From Verrucomicrobiia bacterium (GTDB lineage: Bacteria > Verrucomicrobiota > Verrucomicrobiia > Limisphaerales > DASXHY01), in NCBI GenBank assembly GCA_035629175.1, contig DASPIL010000107.1:124001-188000 (forward strand): DNA of 64,000 nt, in the 5' to 3' direction. Under the pieces are notes generated by a model. That model was not told the DNA's origin. It searched no databases and saw only the letters and a list, made by a program, of their open reading frames with translations. Of this stretch, positions 18,017 through 26,426 are shown piece after piece; within the stretch, counting starts at the first letter, position 1, and each line of letters starts with the position of its first letter. Both the position numbers and the translations under genes were made by a program.

Positions 18017-18693
18017 GGAGTTTTGAGAAGAACGCCAGCGATTTCGGACCAGCGATGGAATGGATGAAATGATTCGCCACGGCGCTTGAGTTCCACCGCA
18101 AGCCATCCCCGTGCAAACCGAAGCTCCGGCCTGACGGCGAGCGCCGATGCCAGGTCCGGCCGGCCATCCCCGGCGAACGCGGCGCAACGGCTTCGTTGCA
18201 TCGCATCCGTCACCACCGCGAGTTTGTCGATGCCATTCTGCTGGCTGAAGAATCGCGATTCCACGGGCAACGATATTTCCAGGCCGCGTTGAGGGGAGAA
18301 CCTTCCGGGATTTGCATGCACAAGGAGGCTTGTGCGCGCCGCGCGAAGGAGATGCTGGATGTACCATTCGCAGCCTGCGGATGCGACGATGATTTCCCAA
18401 CCGTCTCGGCGAAGCTGTTCAACCGACTTCGCCAATTCCGGATCGATTTGCATTCGGCTCACGAGGTCGAAGAGCGTTTTCTCGTCCGTTCGAATGCGGG
18501 AGAAAATTGCAGCGAGCGCTTCAAAATGCGTCAGCTTGCCAGCGACATACTGTTCCCAGGGATCGTCATCGGCACAGACCGGCCACTGCGCCCGCACAAG
18601 GTCGTAGAAATCGTGAAGCGTGATTGTCCCGTCGAAATCTGTGACCAGGATTTTTTGACGGGATTCGGAGTTTTGCCGGGATGCGGTGCTCAC
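18010..18693 (-). CDS. HAD-superfamily phosphatase (MtnX/SerB-like)
   Basis: A 227-residue HAD phosphatase with motif I TDFDGTIT (nucleophile Asp19, acid/base Asp21), motif II IIVASAG and motif IV FAGDGRPDLASA. The small helical cap after motif I (DFYDLVRAQW) resembles the MtnX and phosphoserine-phosphatase subgroup. It starts with GTG (18693) and overlaps the downstream dehydrogenase gene. A phosphatase coupled to a glycerol-1-phosphate dehydrogenase could release the alcohol or act on a downstream phosphorylated product; this is inference. The upstream end overlaps the open frame of a prepilin-like remnant. Confidence 0.8.
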   Translation of the reverse strand: MSTASRQNSESRQKILVTDFDGTITLHDFYDLVRAQWPVCADDDPWEQYVAGKLTHFEALAAIFSRIRTDEKTLFDLVSRMQIDPELAKSVEQLRRDGWEIIVASAGCEWYIQHLLRAARTSLLVHANPGRFSPQRGLEISLPVESRFFSQQNGIDKLAVVTDAMQRSRCAAFAGDGRPDLASALAVRPELRFARGWLAVELKRRGESFHPFHRWSEIAGVLLKTPC

Positions 18694-18765
18694 GCGCCCT
18701 CACAGTGTACGGAGGTATCGAGGGAAGACAATCCTGCCTGAGACCGTTCAGTTGAATCGCGCGCA

Positions 18766-19096
18766 CCTTGACGCTGTTCTTCGCCACGGATAGTTCATTT
18801 GACATCACGCGATAAGAAGAAACCGCATCTCCCAACGCGGCGAGTTCGAGGGAACCCCCGAGGTTTGTTGAGACCTGCATGGGAAAGAGATCGCCGTTGT
18901 CGCCCGACCAAACCAAATAGGCAAGGCCGACTTGCTTGAGCGAGTTGACGCAGCTTATGCGAGAAGACTTTGCCTTCGCTTTTCCAAGAGAGGCGACTGC
19001 CAAGGCTCCGAGGACGATAGCGATGGCGGCAATGACGAGGAGGTCAGCGCGTGAAAAGGCGCGTTGTCGTTTAGGGTCTCGGTTGCTGCGGATCAC
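18766..19096 (-). pseudogene. Prepilin-like (pseudopilin) gene remnant
   Basis: The N terminus (AFSRADLLVIAAIAIVLGAL) is a type IV prepilin/pseudopilin leader and helix of the verrucomicrobial kind, with Asp in place of the usual Glu5. It is followed by the typical SCVNSLKQVGLAYLVWSGDN and then VMSNELS. Intact relatives continue with a cysteine/proline segment (about PKILVCPAD) that is lost here. The frame runs on to 18566, but its last ~65 residues read out of register through the HAD gene start and look random. It begins at GTG 19096, overlapping the aminotransferase stop (GTGA), so it once belonged to this operon. A short functional variant cannot be excluded. Confidence 0.6.
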
Positions 19097-20205
19097 GCCC
19101 CGCGAAAGAACTCGTGGATCACTTGCGATACACGCTGAATCGGAGCGTCGGTCAGTTCAGGATAGATCGGCAGGCTGAGGCATTCGCGAGCGGCTTTTTC
19201 GGTGATCGGAAAGGCGCCTTCCTTGTAGCCCAGCGAGGCGTAGCACTTCTGCATGTGGAGCGGCAGGGGATAATGCAGCGCGCAGCCGATCTTGTTTCCT
19301 TCGAGATGCTTCTTCAGTTCGTCGCGTCGCGGATGCCGCACGACGTAAAGGTGATATGCGCTTTCCGCGTAGTCCGCTTCGCGGGGCAGTTGCAGCGGTG
19401 TGTCAGCGAGGAGTTCGTGATATCGATGCGCGACGCGACGGCGTTCAGCGGTCCACTTGGGCAGATGCGGCAGCTTTACTCCGAGAACGGCACCCTGAAT
19501 TCCTTCCATGCGGTAATTGAAACCGACTTCATCGTGGTAGTAGCGGACGGTCGAGCCATGTTCGCGCAATGACCGCGCACGCGCCGCGAACGCCGCGTTG
19601 TTGGTGACGAGCGCGCCGCCTTCGCCAGCCGCGCCCAGATTTTTTCCCGGATAAAAGCTGAAGCAGGAAATCTCTCCGAAGGTGCCAACCATCTTGCCGT
19701 TGTATTTCGCACCATGCGCCTGCGCGGTGTCTTCCACGACGGGCAGCTTGTGCTTGCGCGCAACGGCGAGCACCGGGTCGAGATCGAAGGGATGGCCGTA
19801 AAGATGCACAGGCATGATCGCCTTGGTGCGCGGCGTGATGGCAGCTTCGATGCGCGCGGGATCGAGATTGAACGTGGCGTCCTCGATATCGACATAAACC
19901 GGCTTTGCGCCCACATACGAGATGGCCCAGCTCGTGGCCACGAACGTCATGGGCGTGGTGATCACTTCATCGCCCGCGCCGACGTCGAGGAGCATGAGAG
20001 CGATGTGCAACGCCGACGTTCCGCTGTTGAAAGCGACGCAATGCTCGGCGCCGACGTATTTGGCGAAGTCCTTTTCAAACTGGACCACGTCGGGTCCGAG
20101 GCAGAAGGAGCAGTTGTCGAGGGTGCGCGCGATTGCGGCGTCGAGTTCCTTGCGAATCCCGCGGATCTGCGCGGGTAAATCCAGGTAAGCGATAGGTTCA
20201 GCCAT
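19093..20205 (-). CDS. DegT/DnrJ/EryC1-family PLP aminotransferase
   Basis: A 370-residue sugar aminotransferase-type enzyme. Diagnostic segments are FNSGTSALHIALMLL (PLP phosphate loop), VEDTAQAHGAKYNGK and FSFYPGKNLGAAGEGG, in which the Lys forms the PLP Schiff base. Family members transaminate keto-sugars for surface polysaccharides or antibiotics; the sugar is not predictable. The 5' leader contains GCACC/GGTGC as a small hairpin at 20211-20225, just ahead of the ATG. It is the first gene of a minus-strand set with the prepilin remnant, HAD phosphatase and glycerol-1-phosphate dehydrogenase, which hints at an envelope glycolipid or glycan role. Confidence 0.85.
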   Translation of the reverse strand: MAEPIAYLDLPAQIRGIRKELDAAIARTLDNCSFCLGPDVVQFEKDFAKYVGAEHCVAFNSGTSALHIALMLLDVGAGDEVITTPMTFVATSWAISYVGAKPVYVDIEDATFNLDPARIEAAITPRTKAIMPVHLYGHPFDLDPVLAVARKHKLPVVEDTAQAHGAKYNGKMVGTFGEISCFSFYPGKNLGAAGEGGALVTNNAAFAARARSLREHGSTVRYYHDEVGFNYRMEGIQGAVLGVKLPHLPKWTAERRRVAHRYHELLADTPLQLPREADYAESAYHLYVVRHPRRDELKKHLEGNKIGCALHYPLPLHMQKCYASLGYKEGAFPITEKAARECLSLPIYPELTDAPIQRVSQVIHEFFRGA

Positions 20206-20322
20206 GTTAAAGCACCATTTTGGTGCGGGCGGAACATATACAACCGGCTCGCGTTTGGAAACAGAATCTCGGCTGAGTTGATCCTCCTCTCAGGGCGCGC
20301 ATCTTGACAAGTTCTTGGTTTC

Positions 20323-20462
20323 TCTCCTCGCCTGCGACGCAGGCGGGAGAAGGGTTGGGAAGAGGGTGCTCTGATGCGTTCTCCAGCGTGGCGTCGTTTC
20401 CAAGGTCAAACGCTCCTCCTCTCCCCGGCCCTCTCCTCCGCTCCGCGCGGAAGAGAAGGAGG
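20323..20462. repeat. Palindromic intergenic repeat
   Basis: The element starts with a strong hairpin (TCTCC-T-CGCCTGC, loop GAC, GCAGGCGGGAGA; 20323-20350). It ends with CCTCTCCCCGGCCCTCTCC and a second hairpin of CCGC/GCGG type. The two arms are inverted, imperfect copies of each other, about 60 bases apart. This is the look of a REP-like palindromic unit. It lies between two minus-strand genes and could also act as a terminator for the upstream 228-residue protein gene. Confidence 0.5.
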
Positions 20463-20494
20463 TAAGAATGGAGCTGCACAGGTAAGCGTTAAGG

Positions 20495-21181
20495 CTAATC
20501 CGGATTTTCCTTCAACCATTCTTCGGTTTTCTTCTGCCAGGTGGCGCGGTCGGTGCCGTAGTTTTCCTCGAGGTAGAGCTCGAGCAGGTCCCGCGCTTCT
20601 TCGGCTTTCGGATGGTTGGGGGTGAAGGCGATGTCCAGAAACGCAGGCAACTTGGTGGCGTTGGGGCGGTTCAGCAGGTCTGCGAGCAGGGTGTCCAGGA
20701 CTTCCTCGGGCAGGGTGGCGTCGACCGCGAGCCGCAGCAACGGCGCATAATTTTCATCTTCGACCAGATTCGATAAATGCTGCGCCACCTCATCCTGTCC
20801 TTCGGCGGGGAGACGCGGAAACATAGTCAGGAGTTGCGTGACCTTGTCGGTGTCTTCGTCGTCGGAGGCGAGGACCTCCTCAAGGCTATCCTCCCAGTTG
20901 GTCACGACCTTTTCGGGCTGTGCGAGAGGAACGGCGACAACCTCGGGCTCGGCCACAGGCTGCGGGTCCGCTGGGCGCGATGGAGGTGCGGGAGCCGGGC
21001 GCGCGGGATTCGGCCGCGTGGCGGGCCTGGGTACGGTTGTGGAGTTCACCGCCTCAGGTTGCGGCGGTTCAACCGGTGGAACAGTTGCAACATCCCGCGT
21101 CGCGAGCCAGCCGATCCCCAGACCGAGGCCGACAACTGCCACCAACACGCCCAAAACCGTTCCGATTTTCGCTCTTGCCAT
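20495..21181 (-). CDS. Membrane-anchored proline-rich protein of unknown function
   Basis: A 228-residue protein: an N-terminal membrane anchor (VLGVLVAVVGLGLGIGWLA), a ~70-residue Pro/Ala-rich linker (PRPATRPNPARPAPAPPSRP), then an acidic helical domain (VTNWEDSLEEVLASDDED onward) with HEAT/TPR-like helices ending ATWQKKTEEWLKENPD. No enzyme motif is seen. The anchor and flexible linker suggest the helical domain works in the periplasm. It begins three bases after the ABC exporter stop codon, so the two are surely co-transcribed, and it may be an accessory to that exporter. Confidence 0.6.
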   Translation of the reverse strand: MARAKIGTVLGVLVAVVGLGLGIGWLATRDVATVPPVEPPQPEAVNSTTVPRPATRPNPARPAPAPPSRPADPQPVAEPEVVAVPLAQPEKVVTNWEDSLEEVLASDDEDTDKVTQLLTMFPRLPAEGQDEVAQHLSNLVEDENYAPLLRLAVDATLPEEVLDTLLADLLNRPNATKLPAFLDIAFTPNHPKAEEARDLLELYLEENYGTDRATWQKKTEEWLKENPD

Positions 21182-21184
21182 AAT

Positions 21185-23017
21185 TTACGTGGTAACGACC
21201 GCATCGAACTGCAAGTCGTGCAATCTCTTGTAAACCCCGTTGCGCTTCAGAAGTTCCGCGTGCGTCCCTTTCTCCGCAATCCTGCCTTCCTGCATAACAA
21301 CGATGAGGTCCGCCTTCTGCACGGTGGAAAGCCGATGCGCGATGCAGAGGGTCGTGCGGCCTTCCATCAATTTCTCAAGTTCGTTCTGCACCAGCCGCTC
21401 GGACTCTGTATCGAGCGCGCTCGTCGCCTCGTCCAGAATCAGGATGGGCGCGTCCTTGAGGATCGCGCGGCCGATGGCGATGCGCTGGCGTTGTCCGCCC
21501 GAAATGTTGATTCCCTTTTCGCCCACGACTGTTTCGTAGCCGTGCGGTTTCTGCACAATGAATTCATGCGCGTTGGCCGCGCGTGCAGCGGCTTCGACTT
21601 CCGCGTCGGTGGCGTTCGGCCGCCCCATGGCGATGTTTCGGCGAATTGTTTCGTGGAACAAAATGGTTTCCTGGGTGACGAGGGCGATCTGGCTTCGAAG
21701 GTCGCGCGTGGTGACCTCCTTCAGGTCCACCCCGCCGATTCGGATCGAACCCTCTTGTGGATCATAAAAACGGAGGAGCAGATTGGTGACGGTTGTCTTT
21801 CCCGATCCACTGCTGCCCACCAGCGCCACGAGCTGGCCCGCTTTCACGGTCAAACTGAAATCCCGCAGAACGGGCTTTTCGCCGTAGTCGAAACCCACGT
21901 GCGAAAATTCGATATCCGCATTCCGTGCGTTCAACGGAACGGGGTGGGCGGGCTCGCGAATGTCATTGTGCGTATCCAGCAATTCAAAGATGCGTTCGCT
22001 GGCTGCGCGCGCGTGGTGGATGGAGTTGTTCAGCCGTGTCAGCGACTTGATCGGCTGATACATCACGACGATTGCCAGGATGAATCCAACGAAGTCGCCG
22101 ATGTCCGGTTTGTTGATTGTAACGGCTGTGGCGTAGATGAGAACCAATGCCACGCCGACGCCGCCGAGAAATTCCGTGAACTGGCTGGGCAGTTCGTTTG
22201 CCCGCACGACGCGCATCGCCTGGCCGACGAACTTGCGGGTGGTCACGCGAAATTGCTCCGCCACGGTGTCCTCGAGATTGTACGCTTTCACGATGCGGTT
22301 TCCCGTGAAGGATTCGTGCATCAAGGTCGCCATTTCGGAAATGTGCGTCTGCATCGCCTTCGCCGATTTTCGGACGCGGCGTGCGTAGATGGAAATCGGA
22401 ATAAGGCAGATGGGAAGGACGATGATTGAAATCAGTGTCAAAACACGCTGCTCCCGGGGAATGAGCAGGACGCAGAGCATGGCGACGATTGTAACGGGAT
22501 CGCGGACCATGGATGTGACAGCGGTTCCCATGATGCCGTAGAGCGTGTGGGTGTCGCTGCTGATGCGCGAGATGAGGTCACCTGTGCGGGCGCGGCTGAA
22601 AAACGTGAGGGAAAGGTTCTGCAGGTGCGAAAACAATTTCAGGCGCAGGTCGGCGACCGACCGCGATGCGGCCCAGCTGGTCATATAGACGCTGAGATAG
22701 CCGAAGATCGCGCGCACGAACATCGTTGCGGGAATGAGGCAGATGATGAGCACCATCGCGACGCGCGACTGCGGGGCTTTGATGGTGGGGATCCAGGTGC
22801 CGAGTTGATTCAGAATCCAGTGTTTGAGCCCGGTAGCATTTGCAATTTCCTTGCTGAAGCTGAACTCTTCGCCGAACGCGAGATTGACCACGAAGTTGAT
22901 GAAAAAAACAAGGAGCGCCTGGGTGAGCGCAAAGATCATGCTGCAGATCAGCCCCAGGAGGAGCCGGCTGCTGTGGGGCCGCATGAAGGGCCAGAGCTTT
23001 CGGAAGAATCCGATCAT
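21185..23017 (-). CDS. MsbA-like ABC exporter (fused membrane and ATPase domains)
   Basis: A 610-residue half-transporter that would dimerise to export lipids or other hydrophobic substrates. Six membrane helices (~residues 10-310) precede the ATPase domain with Walker A GSSGSGKTT (~402), Q-loop VTQETILF, signature ISGGQRQR (~503), Walker B ILILDEATS (~525) and the switch His in CIAHRLST. The length and first helix (MIGFFRKLWPFMRPHSSRL) fit MsbA. The open frame extends to 23254, but the extra residues would overlap the divergent DUF2752 gene and look unlike an exporter, so ATG 23017 is preferred; CATACT seven bases upstream could be a -10 box. LPS precursor export is the default guess. Confidence 0.88.
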   Translation of the reverse strand: MIGFFRKLWPFMRPHSSRLLLGLICSMIFALTQALLVFFINFVVNLAFGEEFSFSKEIANATGLKHWILNQLGTWIPTIKAPQSRVAMVLIICLIPATMFVRAIFGYLSVYMTSWAASRSVADLRLKLFSHLQNLSLTFFSRARTGDLISRISSDTHTLYGIMGTAVTSMVRDPVTIVAMLCVLLIPREQRVLTLISIIVLPICLIPISIYARRVRKSAKAMQTHISEMATLMHESFTGNRIVKAYNLEDTVAEQFRVTTRKFVGQAMRVVRANELPSQFTEFLGGVGVALVLIYATAVTINKPDIGDFVGFILAIVVMYQPIKSLTRLNNSIHHARAASERIFELLDTHNDIREPAHPVPLNARNADIEFSHVGFDYGEKPVLRDFSLTVKAGQLVALVGSSGSGKTTVTNLLLRFYDPQEGSIRIGGVDLKEVTTRDLRSQIALVTQETILFHETIRRNIAMGRPNATDAEVEAAARAANAHEFIVQKPHGYETVVGEKGINISGGQRQRIAIGRAILKDAPILILDEATSALDTESERLVQNELEKLMEGRTTLCIAHRLSTVQKADLIVVMQEGRIAEKGTHAELLKRNGVYKRLHDLQFDAVVTT

Positions 23018-23125
23018 CCAATGCAGTATGGGATTGTGCCGCGATTCCGCTAGTTTTTCCTGAAGCTGGCGGTGTGAGAACAAGGATGGACGAATTCCGG
23101 CGATTGCGTAAATTCTTGCAAACAA

Positions 23126-23530
23126 ATGGGGATCCAAAACAAATCGCTGCCCGTCAGTTGGACGATGGCGCTGGTGGCGTTGGGAGTTGGCCTGGTGCTC
23201 TATGCATTCAATCCGGCCACCGTGCCGATCTTTCCCGTATGCCTTTTTCATCAATGGACTGGGTTGAATTGTCCTGGCTGCGGATCATTACGCGCGATGC
23301 ATCAGTTGCTTCACGGAAACGTGGTGGAGGCGTTTCGATTGAATGCGCTCCTTGTCATTTCGATTCCGATTGGCGTGTGGTTTGGCATTCGCCTCCTGCG
23401 GCAGCACCTGCGCAATGAACCTGGCCCCATCGTGCGCCCCCTCTGGATTTGGATTTACGCGCTGGTGTGGCTGGTGTTTGGAATTGTCAGGGAACTTCCA
23501 GTGCAATCATTCGCGGTGTGGCCGCCCTAA
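23126..23530 (+). CDS. DUF2752 small membrane protein
   Basis: A 134-residue protein with the DUF2752 signature: FPVCLFHQWTGLNCPGCGSL followed by RAMHQLLHG and then the conserved Asn of FRLNALL. It has three or four membrane helices and two conserved Cys in the CPGC box. The biochemical role is unknown. It is divergent from the ABC exporter (108-base gap) and is followed by two GYF_2-domain membrane proteins on the same strand, a recurrent kind of neighbourhood for this family. Confidence 0.85.
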   Translation: MGIQNKSLPVSWTMALVALGVGLVLYAFNPATVPIFPVCLFHQWTGLNCPGCGSLRAMHQLLHGNVVEAFRLNALLVISIPIGVWFGIRLLRQHLRNEPGPIVRPLWIWIYALVWLVFGIVRELPVQSFAVWPP

Positions 23531-23570
23531 ACCGTTCGCTCCAACTAAACCAAGGAATCAGGAATAAGTT

Positions 23571-24197
23571 ATGTATAGAATCATCGGCGCAGATGGCAAA
23601 GCCTACGGTCCGGTCAGCGAAGAACAGATTCGTTTCTGGATCGCTGAGAGCCGCGTGAACGCGCAGACGCAGGTGCAGGCGGAGGGAACGGCTGAATGGA
23701 AACCGCTTGCGCATTTCCCGGAATTTTCGGCGTCATTCGCCGGGCCCGAAGCTCCAATCGCGCCATCCATCCCGGCAGCGCAACTGGCCAGCAACCGCGA
23801 AGCCGCGAAACGCAGCGTCAAGGCTCCGGCAATCGCGCTCAAGGTGTACGCCGGACTTTTGCTGGTCGTCAGCCTGCTCTCACTGCTGCTCGTCGTCCTG
23901 GTCATGACTGGCTCAAACCCTTTCACGAACGTCGAGAACGCTGAAATCTCAAAATCGCTGACGCAGCAGTTTGGCAGCGCGACCGCGTTCATCGGTCCGA
24001 TTCTCAACCTCGTTTTCGTCGGCCTCATCTTCGTGGGAGCATCGAAGTTTGAACGGTTCGAAAGCTTTGGAATGGCGCTGACGGCGTGCATCCTCGCGAT
24101 GCTTCCATGCTCGCTGTGTTGCGTGATTGGCCTCCCCATTGGGATTTGGGGAATCGTGGTGTTGAACCAGTCGCAGGTGAAATCGCAGTTCAAGTAA
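23571..24197 (+). CDS. GYF_2-domain membrane protein (DUF4190-like)
   Basis: A 208-residue protein. The first ~50 residues are a GYF_2 domain (MYRIIGADGKAYGPVSEEQI and the Trp of EWKPLAHFPEF), a proline-peptide-binding fold. After a linker come one hydrophobic helix (VYAGLLLVVSLLSLLLVVLV), a polar stretch, and two more helices ending LPCSLCCVIGLPIGIWGIVV, typical of DUF4190-type proteins. AGGAATAAGTT precedes the ATG as a usable Shine-Dalgarno. Its N-terminal half is paralogous to the next gene. Confidence 0.8.
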   Translation: MYRIIGADGKAYGPVSEEQIRFWIAESRVNAQTQVQAEGTAEWKPLAHFPEFSASFAGPEAPIAPSIPAAQLASNREAAKRSVKAPAIALKVYAGLLLVVSLLSLLLVVLVMTGSNPFTNVENAEISKSLTQQFGSATAFIGPILNLVFVGLIFVGASKFERFESFGMALTACILAMLPCSLCCVIGLPIGIWGIVVLNQSQVKSQFK

Positions 24198-24203
24198 GAC
24201 GCC

Positions 24204-25031
24204 ATGTATCGAATCATTGGAGCCGACGGGCAACCCTACGGTCCAGTGGATGCGGCGCAGGTGCGCCGTTGGTTCGCGGAGAACCGCGTTCGCCGCGACA
24301 CAATGATGGAACGTGAGGGATCATCCGAGTGGAAGCCGCTTGCGGATTTCGAAGAATTCTCAGACTTGTTCCAATCAGCTGCGCCGGATCCGGGGCCGGC
24401 GAGTTCAGGAACCGGCGGCAGTCGCAGTATGGAATTGGAAGCGTCGATCGCCGTTGCGAACTCGCGTCCCGGCTTCAGCGCGACGGAGTGCCTGGGGCGT
24501 GGCTGGGATTTGGTGATGGGCCGTTTTTGGTTGTCGGTCGGAGTCAGTGCCGTCTGTGTGGTCATTACAAGCGTTCCGCTGCTTTACGGCCCCGTCATGA
24601 CGGGATTGTTCTGGTTTTTCCTGCAACAGATCCGCACTCGAAACGCGAGGCTTGAAGACGCCTTTGAGCCATTCAAACACGTACTGCTGCAATCGTTTCT
24701 CGCCGGACTTGTCGTCTCCGTGCTCGTGTCCATCGGCACGATGCTGTGTTTCGTGCCCGGAATAATCCTGACTTGCCTATGGATGTTCACGTGGCCTTTG
24801 TTAATGGACAAACGTTTGGATTTCTGGCCGGCAATGGAGGTTAGTCGCAAAGTTTTGTGGCTGCGCATCTGGAGCATTCTAGGCCTTTGGTGCCTGTCGC
24901 TCTTGCTGCTCCTTGCGGGATTGTTGCTATGCTACGTGGGGTTGTTTGTTGCGGTTCCTGTCGTCATCGCTGCCCATGCCTGCGCGTACGAGGAGCTGTT
25001 CGGGACGCCGCGGACGGAGCCCCTTCCGTGA
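24204..25031 (+). CDS. GYF_2-domain membrane protein, paralogue of the preceding gene at the N terminus
   Basis: A 275-residue protein. The N terminus (MYRIIGADGQPYGPVDAAQV, EWKPLADFEEF) is nearly the same as in the preceding gene, six bases upstream, which points to duplication of the GYF_2 module. The C-terminal part differs: four to five membrane helices around the motifs GRGWDLVMGRFWLSVGVS and LEDAFEPFKH, like the DUF975/YciC-type integral membrane domains. Function is unknown; the shared GYF_2 suggests both bind the same proline-rich partner. Confidence 0.8.
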   Translation: MYRIIGADGQPYGPVDAAQVRRWFAENRVRRDTMMEREGSSEWKPLADFEEFSDLFQSAAPDPGPASSGTGGSRSMELEASIAVANSRPGFSATECLGRGWDLVMGRFWLSVGVSAVCVVITSVPLLYGPVMTGLFWFFLQQIRTRNARLEDAFEPFKHVLLQSFLAGLVVSVLVSIGTMLCFVPGIILTCLWMFTWPLLMDKRLDFWPAMEVSRKVLWLRIWSILGLWCLSLLLLLAGLLLCYVGLFVAVPVVIAAHACAYEELFGTPRTEPLP

Positions 25032-25090
25032 ACGTCGCATCCGCGAAGGTATTTGACGCCATTTTTCCGTAAACGCATTCTGCGTCATTC

Positions 25091-26203
25091 ATGAAAACTT
25101 CATTCCGCCTTCTCTTCGGCTGCATCCTCGCTGCGACAGTGAACTGCGGTGTTGCCGCAACAAACCCGGCAGACCTGGCGCCCGCAGCAGTGCTGTCGAT
25201 CATGGAACGTGTTGCCGACTGGCAGCTGGCGAACCCGAGCCGGCATCGTCAGACGGATTGGACCCAGGGAGCGGGCGATGCGGGGTTCATGGCGCTTGCC
25301 CGTCTCTCGAGCAGCCCTCGATTCGAGGAGGCAATGATCCGCAAGGGCGAGACGAATGAATGGCAGCTTGGGCCGCGCATTTACCACGCGGACGACCACG
25401 TAGTGGGGCAGGCGTATTGCGAACTGTTTTTCAAGTCGAAGGAGGATCGAATGATTGCGCCGCTGCGAACGCGGTTTGATTACATCCTGGAAAATCCGCG
25501 GCACTTCGAGACTCTCGATTTCACGCAGCGGCGCATTGGGGATCTATGGTCCTGGTGCGACGCGCTGTTCATGGCGCCGCCGACGTGGGTGCGCCTTTGG
25601 AAGGCGACAGGCAAGGAACAATACCTTGAGTTTGCAATCACCAACTGGTGGCGGACCTCTGACTATCTTTATGACAAGGAGGAACATTTGTACTTCCGCG
25701 ACAGCACGTATTTCAACAAGCGCGAAGCCAATGGACGCAAAGTGTTTTGGAGTCGCGGCAACGGCTGGGTGATGGGCGGTCTCGTGCGCGTGATGGAACA
25801 TCTGACGCCGGGCCATGCAGCGCGGGGGCGGTTCGAACAACAGTTCAAGGAGATGGCTGATGCGATTCTTCGATGCCAGCAGCCGGATGGCTTGTGGCGA
25901 TCCAGCCTGCTTGATCCCGAGAGCTATCCGTTGAAGGAAACGAGCGGCTCGGGCTTCCACACGTATGCGCTGGCGTGGGGAATTAACAACGGATTGCTTG
26001 AGCGGCAGCGATTCGAACGCGCAGTGCGCAAGGCCTGGAGCGCTTTGGCTGCGTGCGTGAATGAAGATGGAAAGCTGACACACGTGCAGCCGATTGGTGC
26101 GGACCCGAAGAAGTTCGATCCGGAATCGACGGAGATTTATGGCGTTGGGGCGTTCCTTCTGGCGGGGAGCGAAATGCATCGATTGCTTTCGTCGCGGCCT
26201 TAG
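25091..26203 (+). CDS. Secreted GH105 unsaturated rhamnogalacturonyl hydrolase
   Basis: A 370-residue glycoside hydrolase of family GH105 (GH88 clan), which removes the unsaturated uronic acid left by pectin or other lyases. A signal peptide (FRLLFGCILAATVNCGVAA) sends it to the periplasm or outside. The alpha/alpha-barrel signature DLWSWCDALFMAPPTWVRL contains the catalytic Asp157. VFWSRGNGWVMGGLVRVME and FHTYALAWGINNG are other family hallmarks. The length matches YteR-like enzymes. A PL10 pectate lyase 8.6 kb downstream would supply its substrate. Confidence 0.9.
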   Translation: MKTSFRLLFGCILAATVNCGVAATNPADLAPAAVLSIMERVADWQLANPSRHRQTDWTQGAGDAGFMALARLSSSPRFEEAMIRKGETNEWQLGPRIYHADDHVVGQAYCELFFKSKEDRMIAPLRTRFDYILENPRHFETLDFTQRRIGDLWSWCDALFMAPPTWVRLWKATGKEQYLEFAITNWWRTSDYLYDKEEHLYFRDSTYFNKREANGRKVFWSRGNGWVMGGLVRVMEHLTPGHAARGRFEQQFKEMADAILRCQQPDGLWRSSLLDPESYPLKETSGSGFHTYALAWGINNGLLERQRFERAVRKAWSALAACVNEDGKLTHVQPIGADPKKFDPESTEIYGVGAFLLAGSEMHRLLSSRP

Positions 26204-26270
26204 CGGGCGTGCATTCAAGGACTTGGGTGTCGGCCTCGCGCACGGCACGCCGCGAAGCCCCCGGCTCCGA

Positions 26271-26376
26271 ATTTTTGACCACGGATGACCACGGATCAGC
26301 AGGACAAAATCCGCCGCTCCTCTCTCTGCTACCTCTGCTTGCTCCTGTTAAACGTCTTCTCTTCGTGGCCTTCGCT
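26271..26376 (+). repeat. Dispersed intergenic repeat, copy E (composite)
   Basis: TTTTTGACCACGGATGACC, then ACGGATCAGC, is followed ~25 bases later by CTCTCTGCTACCTCTGCTTG, CTCCTGTTAAACGTC and TTCTCTTCGTGGCCTTCGC. It has the same order of half-elements as copies B and D. It occupies the 328-base gap between the GH105 and mrp genes. Confidence 0.75.
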
Positions 26377-26426
26377 GCAGCAACTTCTTTTCAATCTTGT
26401 GAACACGCTTAGGTGCGACCATTGAA

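Noticed and set aside
20777-22429. 550-residue plus-strand open frame
   Set aside because: It is antisense to the ABC exporter and Pro-rich protein genes, with Arg/His-rich composition and no domain; a shadow of real coding sequence on the other strand.
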